The notes under the pieces are model-generated. The model saw nothing but the letters and a program-made list of their open reading frames with translations. It did no database searches and was not told where the DNA came from. From positions 25,688,022 to 25,752,021 of the forward strand of contig JARCOQ010000006.1 of assembly GCA_029207755.1 (NCBI GenBank): 64,000 nucleotides of DNA. The letters run 5' to 3'. This document shows positions 27,100-40,499 of this stretch, piece after piece. The DNA is from Chamaea fasciata (taxonomy: Eukaryota; Chordata; Aves; Passeriformes; Sylviidae). Made by a program: the position numbers and the translations under genes. Numbering within the stretch: position 1 is the first letter of the stretch; every line of letters begins with the position of its first letter.

Positions 27100-27620
27100 C
27101 CGCTCCCGCTTACGGTTGCTGCGGCACCCGTGCGATGAGGCAGCGGCCCCTGCGCTCCCCGGACCCGCGGACGGCGGCGGCTGAGGGGGCTCCGAGAGCC
27201 CGCACCCCGGACAGGTCCCCGCGGCGGGCGCGGCTGCCGGCGCCGGGGCAGCCCCGGCCGGCGGAGCGCTGCTCGGAACAGCCCCGCTCCCTCCGCGGGC
27301 CGGCCCCGCCGCTCGGCACCCCCGGCTCTGCCCTACCTGGGTGTCCCGGCCGCCGTCGCGGAAGGAGTCCGGGCGCCGGCGGCGTGGAGGGAGGCGGAAG
27401 GAGGGAGGGAAGAAGGGAGAGAGGCACCGCACTGCCTCGCTCCGGCCTGGGAAGGCACCTCTTCCTCCCGCCGAGCGCGGCTCCCCGCGGAGGAAGCGGC
27501 GGGGGCGGCCGCGCTGTCCGGCGCCCTCCGCGCTGGGGGCGGGTGCGGCGCGGCGAGAAGCTGAGCTGAGGTGTCCCACGCCCACTAGACCCGTCGGGAG
27601 CTGCCTGGAATCCTGTCCGT
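27100..27620. promoter_or_regulatory. CpG island, probable TEC promoter and 5' end
   Basis: This block of about 500 bp is very GC-rich and CpG-dense, in sharp contrast to the AT-rich flanks. It sits upstream of TEC on the minus strand. A good minus-strand splice donor (ACCCAG|GTAGGGC, at 27337/27336) lies inside it, as expected for a non-coding first exon. GC-box-like runs such as GGGGCGGG are present and no TATA box is obvious. The overlapping long open frames on both strands here are what CpG-rich DNA gives by chance. Promoter function and its assignment to TEC are inferred from composition and position. Confidence 0.72.
27337..27560 (-). other. TEC: Candidate non-coding exon 1 of TEC
   Basis: Mammalian TEC begins with an untranslated first exon followed by a long intron, and exon 2 here starts with 5' UTR behind an acceptor, so an upstream exon is required. 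The CpG island holds a consensus donor CAG|GTAGGG on the minus strand at 27337/27336. The 5' boundary given is only the edge of the island; no transcription start can be read from sequence. If correct, intron 1 is about 15.3 kb (27336-12065). Confidence 0.45.
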
Positions 27621-30099
27621 GAAGTACAAGAAAAAGGCAAATTACGTAATTCGGAGCAGGTTGCAAACTCTCCCCCAAAATCTAGGTTCTTGGCCCCAGC
27701 TGTCTTTAAATTGTGTGAAAGCTGAGCTTTGACGACAGCATTTCTCCTACCAAACCACGGTAGGAATGAGCGCTCGCAGGGCTCCGGGCCGGGCCGTGGT
27801 GTTGCGGTGGGCACAGCATTCACCCATCCCGAGTGGGCTGTGCACCCCGAGGCTGCTCTTCTTTAATGCCCATCGCTGATCTGCTCATGTCCCAGTGGCC
27901 CCCAGGGTTACAGTGCCTTCCTTCACAATTACCCATGCGCAACAGTCGCATCCCGCCATCCCAAACCCACAGACAGTGTAAATGAAGTGGCTTTTTGCGC
28001 TGCCCAGGTGCCTGTATTGAACATCAGACTTCAGGGTCTGTATGGCTTGTAGGCTCTTTTCTTTACCGTCTTCTCTTAGCCCAGTCTGACCTATAGAAAC
28101 TGACACTGCAAAACCACATTGAAAGAAGGAGATCTTGTAAAGTTCAGTGGAAATACATCTCTCACATTTCAGTCAGCCTAGAGAAAGGCAAGCAGGGTCT
28201 ATGCTGTTTGCAAGGGAATTCTTTTGTTGTGATTAGTGTGTAATAGCTGTATCAACACAGATGTCTTTCTGTTCAGTTCAGGGGAAATGACTTACAGAGC
28301 CTTTGTTTTCACTCGAGGGATTTCCTCCAACTTACTTTGGCACTGTGGCCATACCTCCCATGCCTGTCACGCCACTGCTGAGACCTGGGAATCACAGGGC
28401 TGAATGCCTAGTGTGGGGGGCCTGTATTTTAAATACATGGGCAGTCTCCATGCAGACACTTTATGGTGACCAGTACCACCAGCCCATATCACCACTCCCC
28501 CTTCCCTCCATATCCACGCATTTGTGGTAGCACACACTCAGGCATTCATTCAGACATCTTCACCCGCTGCCACTGATGTGGTCAGTTTTGCAAACAGCCA
28601 ACTATTGCTTCATTTTTCAACCAATGGCAGCCACAGCTTTCCTCACCCCCTCTGCTGCTGCTGTGACACAGGGAAAGGTCAAGAAAACCGAACAGTAAAG
28701 GAGGAACTTGAAATAGCTTTGCCTCAAATGGTGCCCTTTCTGAGCTCTAGAAGAAGGGGTGTCTAGCCGAGAACTAGATTATGTGTTATGCTACACTGTG
28801 GCTCAACCAGCAGCAGCTACATTACTCCTGTGGCTTCACTCCAGAGCTGCAGCAGAAGCAAAGGGACAGCAAGGCACATATCTGTGCTTCAAAGCATGTG
28901 GCCATTGCCATGCTGAAGTTGTTCTTCTTACAACTACTGATTGGGGGTTAATTACTTTGATGCTGATCAGTCAACTGACAGAGCATTTGTGGCAGATGTG
29001 TGGATCACAAATTTGCTTGCAAACTTTATGCAGTTTGCAGTTCTCGGGTCCCTTCCTGTGTTCTTCTACCGCAATGGCAGACAAAGGACATCACCAGGAT
29101 GGTGGAATCAAAGCAACCACAGGATGAGACTTCTTCTGAGGATTTTGCTCTTATACTAAGGAAAGAGTAGTGGTAAAGAGTGCTTGTGGCAAACTCTCGA
29201 CGAGGAAGTCACCACTTGGGGAAAGACTGAGGCTTACGAAGTTTCAGGCTCACATGTAGTGTAAAGTACCAAAGAGAGAAAGACAAATACACAAGCTGTA
29301 CGGCAACTTTAATAGACCACCTTTTCCAACAGTATTTTCACCTATTGATGCTTCATTGTCTCATAGTTCATGCTCATTTTCTCTTTGAAGCCTGTGTTGT
29401 TCTTTTGGGTGAGATCTTGCGTTCAAAAAGCCACTCTAATATTTTTAGTCAGAGAGGCATCTCTACCAATCCCTTGATCACAGAGGCACTTTCTCTTTTT
29501 CCTTTATATGCCTGTCAAGTCCTCTTTGTCCCTTCATTTTTCAGACGATTCTGTCAATTTAGTCACTGAGCATTTTCTTTGTTTATTTCTCTTCCCTCAC
29601 TTGCTGTGGGCAGAGATAACACTCTTAAGAGGGAACCCTGTGAATGAGAGAAAAATTGCAGTCATTCTTCATTATCTGGTTTCCCTATCAGCAAATGTGC
29701 TGGTTTTCCTTTCTCCATAGCTTTGGCCCCGTTTTGAGAGATTTTGGGAGTGATAATTCCATTGTACCACTGAAAGTAACTAAACAGTGGAGTGTAATAG
29801 AGACCTACCATAAAATACTCTTTCCTGTACTAAGTATTGTTGTCTTGAAGGTGTATGCCAGTTCAGTGCCAGCCACTGGGTTCTGTTTTGTTGCAGTAAA
29901 TGTGAGGATATATCCTGGCTGTGCCAGGATTTTGAGGAGACATACATTGTGTCAAGAAGCAAAAGCATCACATTAACATAGCAACAGGCTGAGACATTGT
30001 TGCAGGATACTATCAACTGTGTTATGTCTGGTAAAATGTGTCTGTTATGGACAAATGCCAGCCTGAGGAAAAGTACTTGCCCAATGGAGTTATGGACAG

Positions 30100-31392
30100 A
30101 TCACGTTGACTGTGATCACAAGGCACATACAGGGCAACCAGGGCATCAGGCCCAGCCAGCACAGGTTTTGGAAGGGCAGGTCCTGCCTGACCAATCTGAT
30201 CTCCCTTTTATGACCAGGTGACCCACCTGCTGGATGAGAAAAGCTGTGCATCCACAGTCCAGTCTACCTGGACTCCAGCAAAGCCTTTGATGCTGTCTCC
30301 CAGGCATCCTCCAGAAAAAGTAGGCAGCTGATGGCTTGGATGCGTGAACTCTTTGCTGAGTCAAAAACTGAATGGACAGCTGGACCCAGAGAGTGAATAG
30401 TGTCACATCCAGCTAGTGGCCAGTCCTTAGTGACATTCACCAGGGCTCAGTATTTGGCCCAGTCTTGTTACATATCTTTATCAGTGATCTGGATGAGGGG
30501 ATCAAGTGCACCCTCAGAAAATTTGTGGACGATACCAGGCTAAGTAGTAGTTGATCTGCTGAAGGGCAGGAAGGCTCTGCAGAGACATCTGGACAGGCTG
30601 GATTGATGAGCTAAGACCAGCAGCGTGAGGTTCAACAAGGCCAAGTGTGCATTCAGCACTTGGGTCACAACAACCCCCTGCAGTGCTACAGGCCGGGGGC
30701 AGAGTGGCTAGAAAGCTGCCCAGCAGAAAAGAACCTGGGGGTGCTGGTCAGCAGCAGCTGAACATAAACCAGCTGTGCCCAGGTGGCCAAGAAGGCCAAT
30801 GGCATCCTGGCCTGTGTCAGCAATAATGTGACCAGCAGGACCAGGGCAGTGATTGTCCCCCTGTACTGGGCACTTGTGAGGCTGCACCTCAGATCCTGTG
30901 TCCAGTTCAGGCCCCTCACTGCAATAAAGACATTGAGGTGCTGCAGTGAGTCCAGGGAAGAGCAATGATGGTGTAGGGTCTGGAGCACAAGTCCTGTGCT
31001 GAGGGAGCTGGGGGTGTTTAGCCTGAAGAAAAGGAGGCTCATGTAGACCTCATTGCCCTCTACAACTATCTGGAAGGAGGTTGTAGAGACAGGTAGGGAT
31101 TAGTCTTTTCTCCCAGGCAACAACTGGCAGGATAGGAGGACATAGCCTCAAGTTATGCCAGAAGAGGTTCAGCCTGGACATTACGAGGAATTTTGTCACG
31201 GAAAGGGTGGTCAGTTATTGGAATGGGTTGTCCAGGTAGGAGATGGAGTCACCGTTCCTCGAGGTGCTCAATAAATGACTGTTTGCGGCACTTGAAGCCA
31301 TAGTCTAGTTGACAAGGTGGTGATCAGTCAAAGATTGGACTCCATGATCTCAGAGATCTATTCCAACCTAAATGATTCTGTGATTCTGTGAT
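30100..31392 (+). mobile_element. CR1 LINE 3' half, about 1.3 kb, decayed
   Basis: Translated fragments recall the CR1 reverse transcriptase end: a [21 protein letters not shown] remnant of the polymerase core near 30450, then [20 protein letters not shown] at about 30786, and a [16 protein letters not shown] block. Stops and shifts break the frame. The 3' end is typical and closes on ATTCTGTGATTCTGTG (31377-31391), two copies of the 8-bp CR1 tail. It is the longest CR1 copy in the window. Confidence 0.92.
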
Positions 31393-32647
31393 TTACAAGA
31401 TATCGTAGTCAGAGCAGGAAGGTACAGTCAAAATACCAAGGAGTTTTGAAAGCATACTGGAATACAGGGAATCTGGGTTTTTACCCACTACTTTAGAATA
31501 TTGTAGCATTTTTCATTATAAACATTGCCCAGCACAACATGGAAGATCTGTGCACAAGCTGTGGTTATACTCTAGATTTATTTAGCAGTAATTATCCACA
31601 TGTATCACTTGTCCTTTCCTTGATCACCATCTCCTCCGAAAAGTCCCCTCTAGGAACTTCACTTTCTGGACTATGAAGCCAGTGTTTGCAATTGGGAGGA
31701 TGTAGCTGCTGCTGATGGGCAGCTGGGAAGGGGCAGGCCATGACCTACTGTGGTGATAACCTTTGCTGATCTAGCTGGGATTAATCTTCTTGTGGATGCA
31801 GGGTGATTTCCACCATGATGACTTTTTATCCTTCCAGTGTGAACTGTTGTCAGTTGATGCCAGATTTTCCTTTGACATGCAACTGTGTCACCTGACATTT
31901 TGGGATTTTCATATCCACAGTCTAGGCAGGAGTCATAAATGAATGCTAACTCCATGCAGGAAAAAGAAACTGGGGAAATAGTTTTATCAAACAGTCAGGT
32001 TATTGATAAACCAGGAGTAAAAATCACAAGACTTTGCAAGGAACAGCAATACAGTTACTGATTTAATGAAAAAAAGGGAAAAGAAGTGTGTATCAGGTTA
32101 AATTAGCCCTCAAAAATGCATGCATACACCTCTCTAAAACTAACAGACCCATAAACTTGCAAGAGAGCTTGCAAAACGTCTTTAATAGTTAGTGGACCTG
32201 CTTGACCACAACGTTTGGTAAAATCATATAACCACATACATTTGTCAAACCTTTCTTTCCTCTTTCACTGTGCTGTGGTGTAATGCTGCAGTGCAACTTG
32301 CCACCAACAAGGGAGTTAGTTATTAAAAACAGGGCCCTGTCTTCAGCACAGTGCAGCCTGAATTGAGTGGTGGCTTGATGTGCTTATGTAAGAACATGAG
32401 AGGAAAGTAACATGAATATATAACATGGGAGAGAACATAAAGAGTCTTCATTTATTTGCACATCTTACCTGACATCCAGCATCAGCACAGTAGTGCTAAG
32501 AGGAACACTGAAATTCTTTGCTAGTCCTGGTCCAAGGAACAACTATCTATAAAGACAAGGATGTGGATTAGTATGTCGGATTGCTCAGCTTGTGCTCTCT
32601 GAGTCTCCAGACACTTCTCAGAGGACCCTTAGGAGGCAATGAAGAAG

Positions 32648-32705
32648 GGCCACAGTAGGATTCAGATCTTTAGATTTGAAACTTAGTGCCCTACCAGCTA
32701 ATGTA
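32648..32705 (-). repeat. Possible tRNA-derived SINE relic
   Basis: On the minus strand an A-box-like TTAGCTGGTAGGGCAC is followed about 25 bases later by a B-box-like GATCTGAATCC. Spacing is shorter than in a real tRNA and no full cloverleaf can be drawn, so this is at best an old, shortened SINE head rather than a tRNA gene. Confidence 0.25.
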
Positions 32706-35595
32706 GTCAGTGTGGACTATCTGAAGCATGCAGCTACCAGGAGCTATGGGCAAAAACTCTGGATAGGTGATGCTGCAGGGCAACCTCAGACACTGTGATA
32801 GCATCATTTGTGGTTTAGCATGTGTTGCTGCTAAGGAAATAGTAAGTCTGCTTGAAGAGCCAACTCTTAGAGTTCAAAAGCAAGTTTAGCCTTTAGATAC
32901 AGGTGGCAAAGCAAAATTTAACCAATTAATATGGGTGCTCAGTGAACAGAATCTGAGCTCAGCGAAACTGGAATTTCACATTTGACTTTGGTGGAGTTAC
33001 ACCAAATTTACAGGGAAAATGCTGAAAGGAAATTTTGTGTCAAGATGTGGTCTGTTTAACTAGAATATATTATGGAAAAGTAGGTGTCAATTTGTAATTT
33101 TAGCTTGTACATAAAGTATCATGCAAGACTGAGTGAAGTTAGAAAGCAAAGCAAAAATGCAAGCATATCTTTGCTCTCTCAAGGGAAAAGAATATTTTAT
33201 CTCCATTTCTGAGAGGTTTCTATCACTGTGTATATAACCATATTACACTGATTTAATTATAAGAAGCAGCTGAACCACAATGATTAGAAGACTATTGTGC
33301 CAAATCCCCAAGAGAATGTCAGATTCTGATTGTGACATTATTGTAGATATGTTCCCAGTTAAATTATTCCGAATTTACATGTAGGTCAGACTGTGGTTTT
33401 GCTTATGGAGCTTTAGTGTATTTTGGATTCCCTAACACAATTATAAAATAAAATATACCATACATCTTGTTGACTATACAAGCCCACTTCAACAAATGCA
33501 ATCAGTAGTATGGAAGCAACCTTCAGTCCAAGAATTTTGCCACATGACCTTAATTTCTGCCTTTATCAGGCTGGCATCCCAGTAATGACAATTCAGAGTA
33601 AATCCACTGTGATAATCACATACATGACCTTACTATAATTTTAGATTGAATTTGACATCCTACCCTCACTCTAAAACCCATTTTCCAGCCTTCATTGACA
33701 GACAATAATATTACAAACTTTCCAAACAATTCCAGCAAGTAGCATTTCTATTGTTATTAAAGAATTCATAACTTCACGGTAGAAAGTTTTATTTAACTGA
33801 TGATCACTTTTCGGGTTATATATACTGATTAAATAAAGTAGGGACAGAAAATATGAATTTTTTTCCTAATTCAACCCCTGTGAATATGCATTGCTGTGAG
33901 AAAGCTGAGTAAAGAAGAATATTGCTTCCTTTGCAATGTCATGTCCATAGCTATGGTCTTGCTGAAAAAATTGCCTTCATTGTTCCTAAAAGCTCTTAAT
34001 ATTGAAGTATTGGGAGAGTTAGGAAGCCTCAAGTGATATAAAGAGGGAATTTCCACTTCATACTTCATTGCTGTTTCTTTGCAACCTCCTGAAGCTGCAG
34101 TCCAACATTCTAACAATTTTTCAAGTCCAACATGGTCTGCAAATATGGTGTTTAATAGGTGTATGTGTGTATATGTATGTGCATGTATAAACACAGAAAT
34201 ACACATGTGCATAGCTGCACACCATTACTATTTGTTATACATCTAATGAAAGACAAGTTAAAACAATGCAATATGGTTCATCATCTTGAACTGCAGAAAT
34301 ATGGCAATACGAACAGACTATAACCCTAGTCTTCCCAAATCAGTACCCCTCTATGCTTCATTGGACTTCGTCATAAATCCAATTTTTTCAGAGAACTATT
34401 TAGCTATCACCTAATTCTTAGGAAGAAAATCAATTGTCAAGAGCACTAAAAGTTTGTTGGTGTTTTGTTGTTTTGTTTTTTTTAATTACATTCCTTGGGC
34501 AAACCTTAACAATTTTTCTCAAAATTTTCTTGCCAAAATGCTTATGAGAAAGGAAGAAGTTTTTAAGTCCCTTGCCTCATGTGTTTCTTTGTTCTCATAC
34601 CCATGCCTGTCACTAGTAGGAGATGCCTGTGCCATGACTACGAATGGGCTGACGCATTACTATCTACCCTCACATTTGGCTTGCAAACAATACCAGGAAC
34701 TGAGCCCATAGAAAATATCTCCCTCTCACCAGTCTGCCACATTGTTTGAGCTGGGAAATTGAGACAAACTGCTACATTCTCAGTTAAAAATAAGAGGTCT
34801 TTGAATTTTCTCTCTACTCTGAACTTTCCACTAAGGGTTGAGTTTTGTCATTTTGGCTCATCTTCTGAGGTCTGAATATACCTTAAATTTTATGTAGGGC
34901 TTTCTGTACTTCAAGAATTGTGCAGCAGTGGAACAGGTTCAAACCTGTAAATAAAGGAAGTATGAAATGTGTCTTATTGAACCAGACACCAGCGCCCTGC
35001 TGTGCCCTAATGTGCAGGTTTAGCTGTGATGGTGGCAAGATGCCTCAGCCCAAGACAGTTTCCTTCTCCTGGAGGAAGCCTAAATTTGGCTCATATTTAG
35101 CCCTAGAGAACCACTGCCTTAAACCACCCCTGGGCTGAATCTGTCCCATATATTCTTTTGATTTTGCATCCTCCATAAATCCCTCACGACGAGTGACTCA
35201 GCCTTTCCACCATGCAACAAAGGCATTTAGAAGGTTACAGCTCTCTCCAAAGATTTTTTCAAGCTGAAAATGATAAAATCAGTTAAACTGCATGTGTACA
35301 AAGTACAATACTGCAAGGAGCCAGGGATTTTTACAGAGAAGGTTATGTACAGAAGGTTACTTCTAATAAAATGTACATGTTCTGCTGTGCTGTCAAGACA
35401 TGTGCTTATTATTGTCAAGCCCTCAGTAAACAGAGTTTCTGTGATGGTAACTACATGTTCAGAAATTTCTCCTTTTGGGAGAGAAATATAATTGTTTAAA
35501 AGCATTAAAAAATTTATATTCTGCCTGGCAACAAGCTAGAACTGCTATTTTACTTACCATATTCTAAAACCTCAGCTTAGCACTTTGGTTGAAGT

Positions 35596-35598
<3 letters not shown>

Positions 35599-35639
<41 letters not shown>
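35599..35639. repeat. (AT)20 microsatellite
   Basis: About 20 uninterrupted AT units followed by a short ACAC run, in the intergenic interval. Such self-complementary tracts can extrude cruciforms and are commonly length-variable. Confidence 0.95.
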
Positions 35640-35645
<6 letters not shown>

Positions 35646-36539
35646 AAGAAAAATATGTCAGTGAACATTTGCAACAAGGTATGTGTACTGACACTTATTA
35701 CATGCATTAAAAAAACCCAACACCGAATCTTGTAATTTTGCAACTTACCTGAATAACAAAGGGATTTGAGGGATCCTGATACTACAAGCTTTTAATTCCC
35801 ACTGATAGTAGGAATACATAGGGAGTAGAAGATCAGTTTTTGGTTATAGTAAACCATCAGTGTATTGCTTGTTAATATATTGTTTACACTGGGAATGTTC
35901 AAACTGTGTAGAATTGCAACTTGAATGTGGAGGAAGCTGGAAAACATGTTCGTGGAGCACTGTTGTTTGACTTGCATAGTTCTTCCTTCCCAGTGTTTAC
36001 TCTTGTTACTCTCTGAAACCACATCTGGCTTCATCTGGTTGAGCCAAACAAGGCACCTCCTGACCTATACTGAAGGTATCGCTATTTCCTTGGCCATTTT
36101 AAAGTTCCATCCCCTAAACTTCTCTGACTGTGTTTTAATCTTTCTTCACTGTGATATGTTGTGAGCATTCTCCATAAGGTCTCAGCTTAAACAGTTGCAT
36201 AAGTATTTCAAGCCAAGTTTTTCTCTTCAGTTTTATTCTGCAGCTGATGAAACTGAAGTTACTGAAGAAACTCCTTCTAGTCTTTTAAGTAGCTTGCCTT
36301 TGTTGCCTTAGACTTCTGTTAATCGAGACCTCGATTTATGGCAGTTCAGATGTTTTCTTTTGGTCACAAGTGTATTTCATTAATTAATTCTTTTCTTTGG
36401 ACATAACCATTAACAGAAATGACAAATGCAGTCAGTCCCTAATCCAGTTACATTAACCATCCCCTACAGACAGAGCAGTTTCCTCTAAGTACAGTAATTG
36501 CTGTTGCTCTTTGGCTGGTTTCTTTCCTCTGATTTTCCT

Positions 36540-36760
36540 GCATCATCACGCTGATTTTCATGTAACACCATGTCAGACACTTTACTGAAATCTATATAGA
36601 TTTGCTTTATTGCAAATTAATTTTCTAAAAACATTGTGTATTTTAGCAAAGAAAAATACTGAGTTGACTTGTCACAATCTATCCTTGGTAACCATGTCTC
36701 CAATTTTATCTGCTTTCATATCTGTTTCTTTCACAAAATGTTGAGTCCTTGTAGATAACT
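36540..36760 (-). mobile_element. Possible ancient CR1/L3-like LINE relic
   Basis: The plus strand has ACTTTACTGAAATCTATATA, then TAGCAAAGAAAAATACTGAG and CAATTTTATCTGCTTTCATA, resembling in order the antisense of an old non-LTR reverse-transcriptase region (the part encoding a short D/LSKAFDTV-like zone). Divergence is heavy and the borders are guessed. Confidence 0.3.
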
Positions 36761-38942
36761 GAAATCATCATAATGCAGTTTTGTGTTTCACCTTTTTCCT
36801 TAAATACTGCTACTTCCCTTTTTATTCTTTTGATCATATGGTATTGTCAGCTTTAGTAAAAACCTTACTACTGGATTTATTATCTCTGCTACTGGGCCTG
36901 CTTGACAGCTCTTTGCCCTCCAGTTTCACCTTGCACACAACAATTTCTCCTTCCATGCCCATTCTCATGAACACCTTTGGGTTTAGCTCTCTGTACTGCA
37001 ACATTATCATTACTCATGCTGAGCCAAATAATCAGATAGTTTGGGCTGGGACCATGATTACCTTTAATTATAACCACATCCATTATTTATAAGGCATCCA
37101 CACCTTTTTTTGTTGTTGTATATATGGCCAAGGTATCTTTTACTATCTGCTTAAATTTCTTTTGCAGCCTCTTCTTGAGCCTGACTTTTTGACATTTTCA
37201 CATGCCTTTTGTCTGGCAAGACATTTTTTCATTTTCTCTTCCTTGTAGACTCACTCTTTATAAAGTTCAGGGTTTCCCAGTTAATTGTGAATGGAGCTAT
37301 TTCCATTTTTTTTTATTTCCCTTTGGGATACATGCTGAAGATTTCTGGAGCACTTAAGCTTAAAGGAACTCCAGTTGCCTTCCACAGTTATCTGACTGAG
37401 CCATCCTGGCTCATTCTGACTCATACTTAAAATTAGCTGATTAGCACCAATATTTTTTAAGCAATATTTCAGCTAGTTGTATTCTGCAGAGCTTGACTTC
37501 CCCTTGAGTAGTTCTATTAGGTGTACTAGGGACAAATGAAGAACTTAAAAAACAAAAGTTGGATAACTGCTCCAAACAAAGATCCTAAAATCTAAAGAGG
37601 ATAATAACAGAAAGAGAGGAAATACAAAAGAGGAGCATGAATAATGACACAGACCATTTTATCAGGCTTGTTTTTCTAATGTTTAATAGTCTCTAAAATG
37701 TCTGTAAAATAAAGCAAAACCAGATGAAAGTAAGTGAGATTAGTTGTACTGTATACTTTGAAGGATGATCTTGCTGTTGTAGTCATTACTGAAAAATAAA
37801 AAAAATCCCATTCTGCTTGGTGAATGTTGTGATAATACTAGAAGGGAAGCAAATAATTCAGTAGGGAAATAATGGAATACATTTGTCCTGATTGTTTTTA
37901 CATCAAATTGCTTATCAAGATCTACCTGCAACTAGGCAGCTGAATCTCAATATCAAGTCTACTGACTTATAGTGAGTGCCCTGTCATATCAAGACCAGAC
38001 TATTTTCTTTTTCCTTTGCTGAGAGCCACTATAAAAAAGGGGCATTTGCCTGCAAGGCCTTCCAGGGAGTCTCCTGCCCCCTTCCTGGACAGCCTGCTCT
38101 TGTATTCCACGGTGATTTCTAAACAATATTTTCCCGATTTGCCTCTCATTCACAAACCCTATAATATTCTTGCAGTAGGAAATCTAATGATGGTTCTTTT
38201 TGTGGTCTTCAGCAAGAAGGTATGCACTTAAGTATGCCCTGAGAAACATGCTCCAGGAAACAAATGAATTTTAATTTTCTTTTAGTTTCCCTGCAGGGCC
38301 TTTATTTTTGCTTGTCCTTGCTGACAGAGGGGACAGTGGCTAATTTGGCGCCTCACTGAGGTTAGTTCATTTCTTTGAGCAGCAGGAGATCACAGAGGGA
38401 CTGTTTTACTCAGTCCTATGAACTTTTTGTTATTTTACCACTCTTGGGTAAAATCAGCACTCATCTGATATATTAAAAAAATTACCATACAAGAATCCAA
38501 AAGGAAAACATCATGACACTGCATTAAGTAATACTGGTCTTGAAGAAAAGATCAGGAAGTGTTGGGACTGATTACACCATAGGATTTATTTCACAGCATC
38601 CTCCAAATACAGAGAACTTCTTCCACTGTGGTATGTGCAGGGTGTCCTCTCCAAGTGCTCCCAAAATGTGGGCAGGAAAACGTCAGTGCAGAGGCCAGAG
38701 CACACAGACACCTGCGTTACCTCCCCACTGCACAGGCACGGCAAGAGCTAGAAACTCTCTGCACACATTTGTGCCCTCTCTGGGCCACCTCCTCAGGAGT
38801 GACCCCTGAGCCACCAAAGCCGTGACCGAGGTCTCTTGACCTCAAGACCTCTGAAAGAAGGTAGCAAGAGTCCTGGTGCACCGCCTTCTCCCTGGGAATG
38901 CTCCAGTTACGTGCTCAATTCCGACTCAGGCACAACGTGGTG

Positions 38943-38956
38943 TCACTAGAGGGCGA
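38943..38956 (+). promoter_or_regulatory. CTCF-like motif between the divergent promoters
   Basis: TCACTAGAGGGCGA agrees with the CTCF core CCACTAGGGGGCGC at 11 of 14 positions, with A for G allowed in the middle in many sites. It stands in the TEC-SLAIN2 intergenic interval, about 7 kb from the SLAIN2 promoter. Motif only; occupancy is unknown. Confidence 0.3.
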
Positions 38957-39008
38957 CGGATACCTTCGATACTGTGCAAAATGGCTCAAAGCAGAAGAGG
39001 GAAGAAAG

Positions 39009-39031
39009 AAAAAAAAAAAAAAAAAAAAAAA
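39009..39031. repeat. A23 homopolymer
   Basis: Twenty-three uninterrupted A residues on the plus strand after a purine-rich lead-in. No retrocopy is recognisable in the 200 bp before it, so it is treated as a simple repeat rather than a poly(A) tail. Confidence 0.95.
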
Positions 39032-39894
39032 GGCAAAGGTTGCATTATACAGCGATATGCCACTTCTCAAATAACATATTCTCGTTTTTTTCTCCAGACT
39101 CAAGTACCAAAGTTATATATCAAGCTTCTTTGGTAATTCTTTTGTTTGCATAGAGTATTTTGGTTACTCATGGTCACACATCTTCCTTTCTTGATTGCAA
39201 ATCTTAATTACTTTTGCCAGCATTAGCATACTGTCTTCAGACAGACGCAGAGCCTTGTTAAATACGAGCCATTAAGAAATCGAGCATAAAACAAATTTAA
39301 TTGCAAAGTTTTGTCTATGCAATGTGAATACCCTCTCTCTCCTATTCAGTAACAATTTTTCTGCAAATCTAAGCAAAAAGACATTTAAAACCTACTAGCT
39401 TTTCCAGCATTTCAAATTTTGGACACATTTGAAAGTTGCTGACTTTCCAATTATTTGCATTCTGAAGATTTGGTGTTTTTCATGCTAAAAAAAAGTGCAG
39501 AGGGAAAAGTGATTTTAAAGTTTCTTGAGTGCAATGAAGTCTTTTTCCTTCCAGCACTGGCTTGTTAATAAAGGCATGTTGGGAGAGTTCTCAGCAAATT
39601 TACGAACTTTTTTTTGAATGATAGAACAGAAGATTGCTTCATATGGGTGGAGACATGTAAGGTTTCACTCACTGTTACCCAAGTGATTAAAATCACTGCA
39701 CTCACAACTGAACATAAATCATGAATCTTCTTGACAACAGAAAATCCTTTCCCAACGTTCTGAGACATTTCAATGTCACCACAGAATTTGAAATATGTTG
39801 GGCTCAGCAGTTTTTTAAAGAGCAATTAAGTTATTTCCAAGTGATTGATAAACATGAAATACTGGTAGCTAACTCCATGACAAAACTGAATTTG

Positions 39895-40135
<241 letters not shown>

Positions 40136-40499
40136 TCCTTCCTTCTTCTCAAAATATATTGTAAACCAGACTATAAAATTCCAGTCAATTTCCTTAGAAA
40201 GTACCTTGTTGTGTCTGAATCATGTAAATTTGGCTAAGTTTAAGCTTGCTTAGTTAAAGTTCGTGAAGTGCCTTATTTTGTCTGGATGCTGTTTTAAAAT
40301 TTGCCAAGGTCCTTACTCTACCTTAATGTTCTAAAGTTTGCAAATAGAAGTTTGATTGTGGTTGAACTTGCAGATATTTTTGTTGTTTCTCCCTTGCATC
40401 ACCCAGAGCAAATCAAACAACCTTCCCCTAAATCCACTGAGCAGACCAGGGCAGAACAGGTGTCTGAAGTGACTCAGGCCAAAAGGGTGTAATTGGAGG

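Larger units (their letters stand above)
12065..27336 (-). other. TEC intron 1 (about 15.3 kb)
   Basis: Runs between the candidate exon 1 donor and the exon 2 acceptor. It holds a CR1 in the sense direction of TEC (12490-13515), a TA microsatellite (about 17070-17090), a T21 tract (17772-17792), a perfect 28-bp inverted repeat (20408-20493), an antisense LTR-like element (20796-21325) and a G-run (25379-25396, ten G then AA then six G). The remaining stretches (13520-20400, 21330-25370, 25400-27090) show no gene or repeat I recognise. The 27336 boundary depends on the exon 1 assignment. Confidence 0.6.

Noticed and set aside
27097..27823. Long overlapping open frames on both strands (up to 237 codons) at the 27 kb CpG island.
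   Set aside because: GC-rich DNA has few stop codons by chance. The frames are Arg/Pro/Gly-rich, lack domains, and occur in several phases at once.
28524..29160. Overlapping plus-strand frames (80, 122 and 72 codons) that might be a pseudogene or mobile-element remnant.
   Set aside because: No familiar motif in any frame, no poly(A) tail or repeat borders. A translated search would be needed to reopen it.
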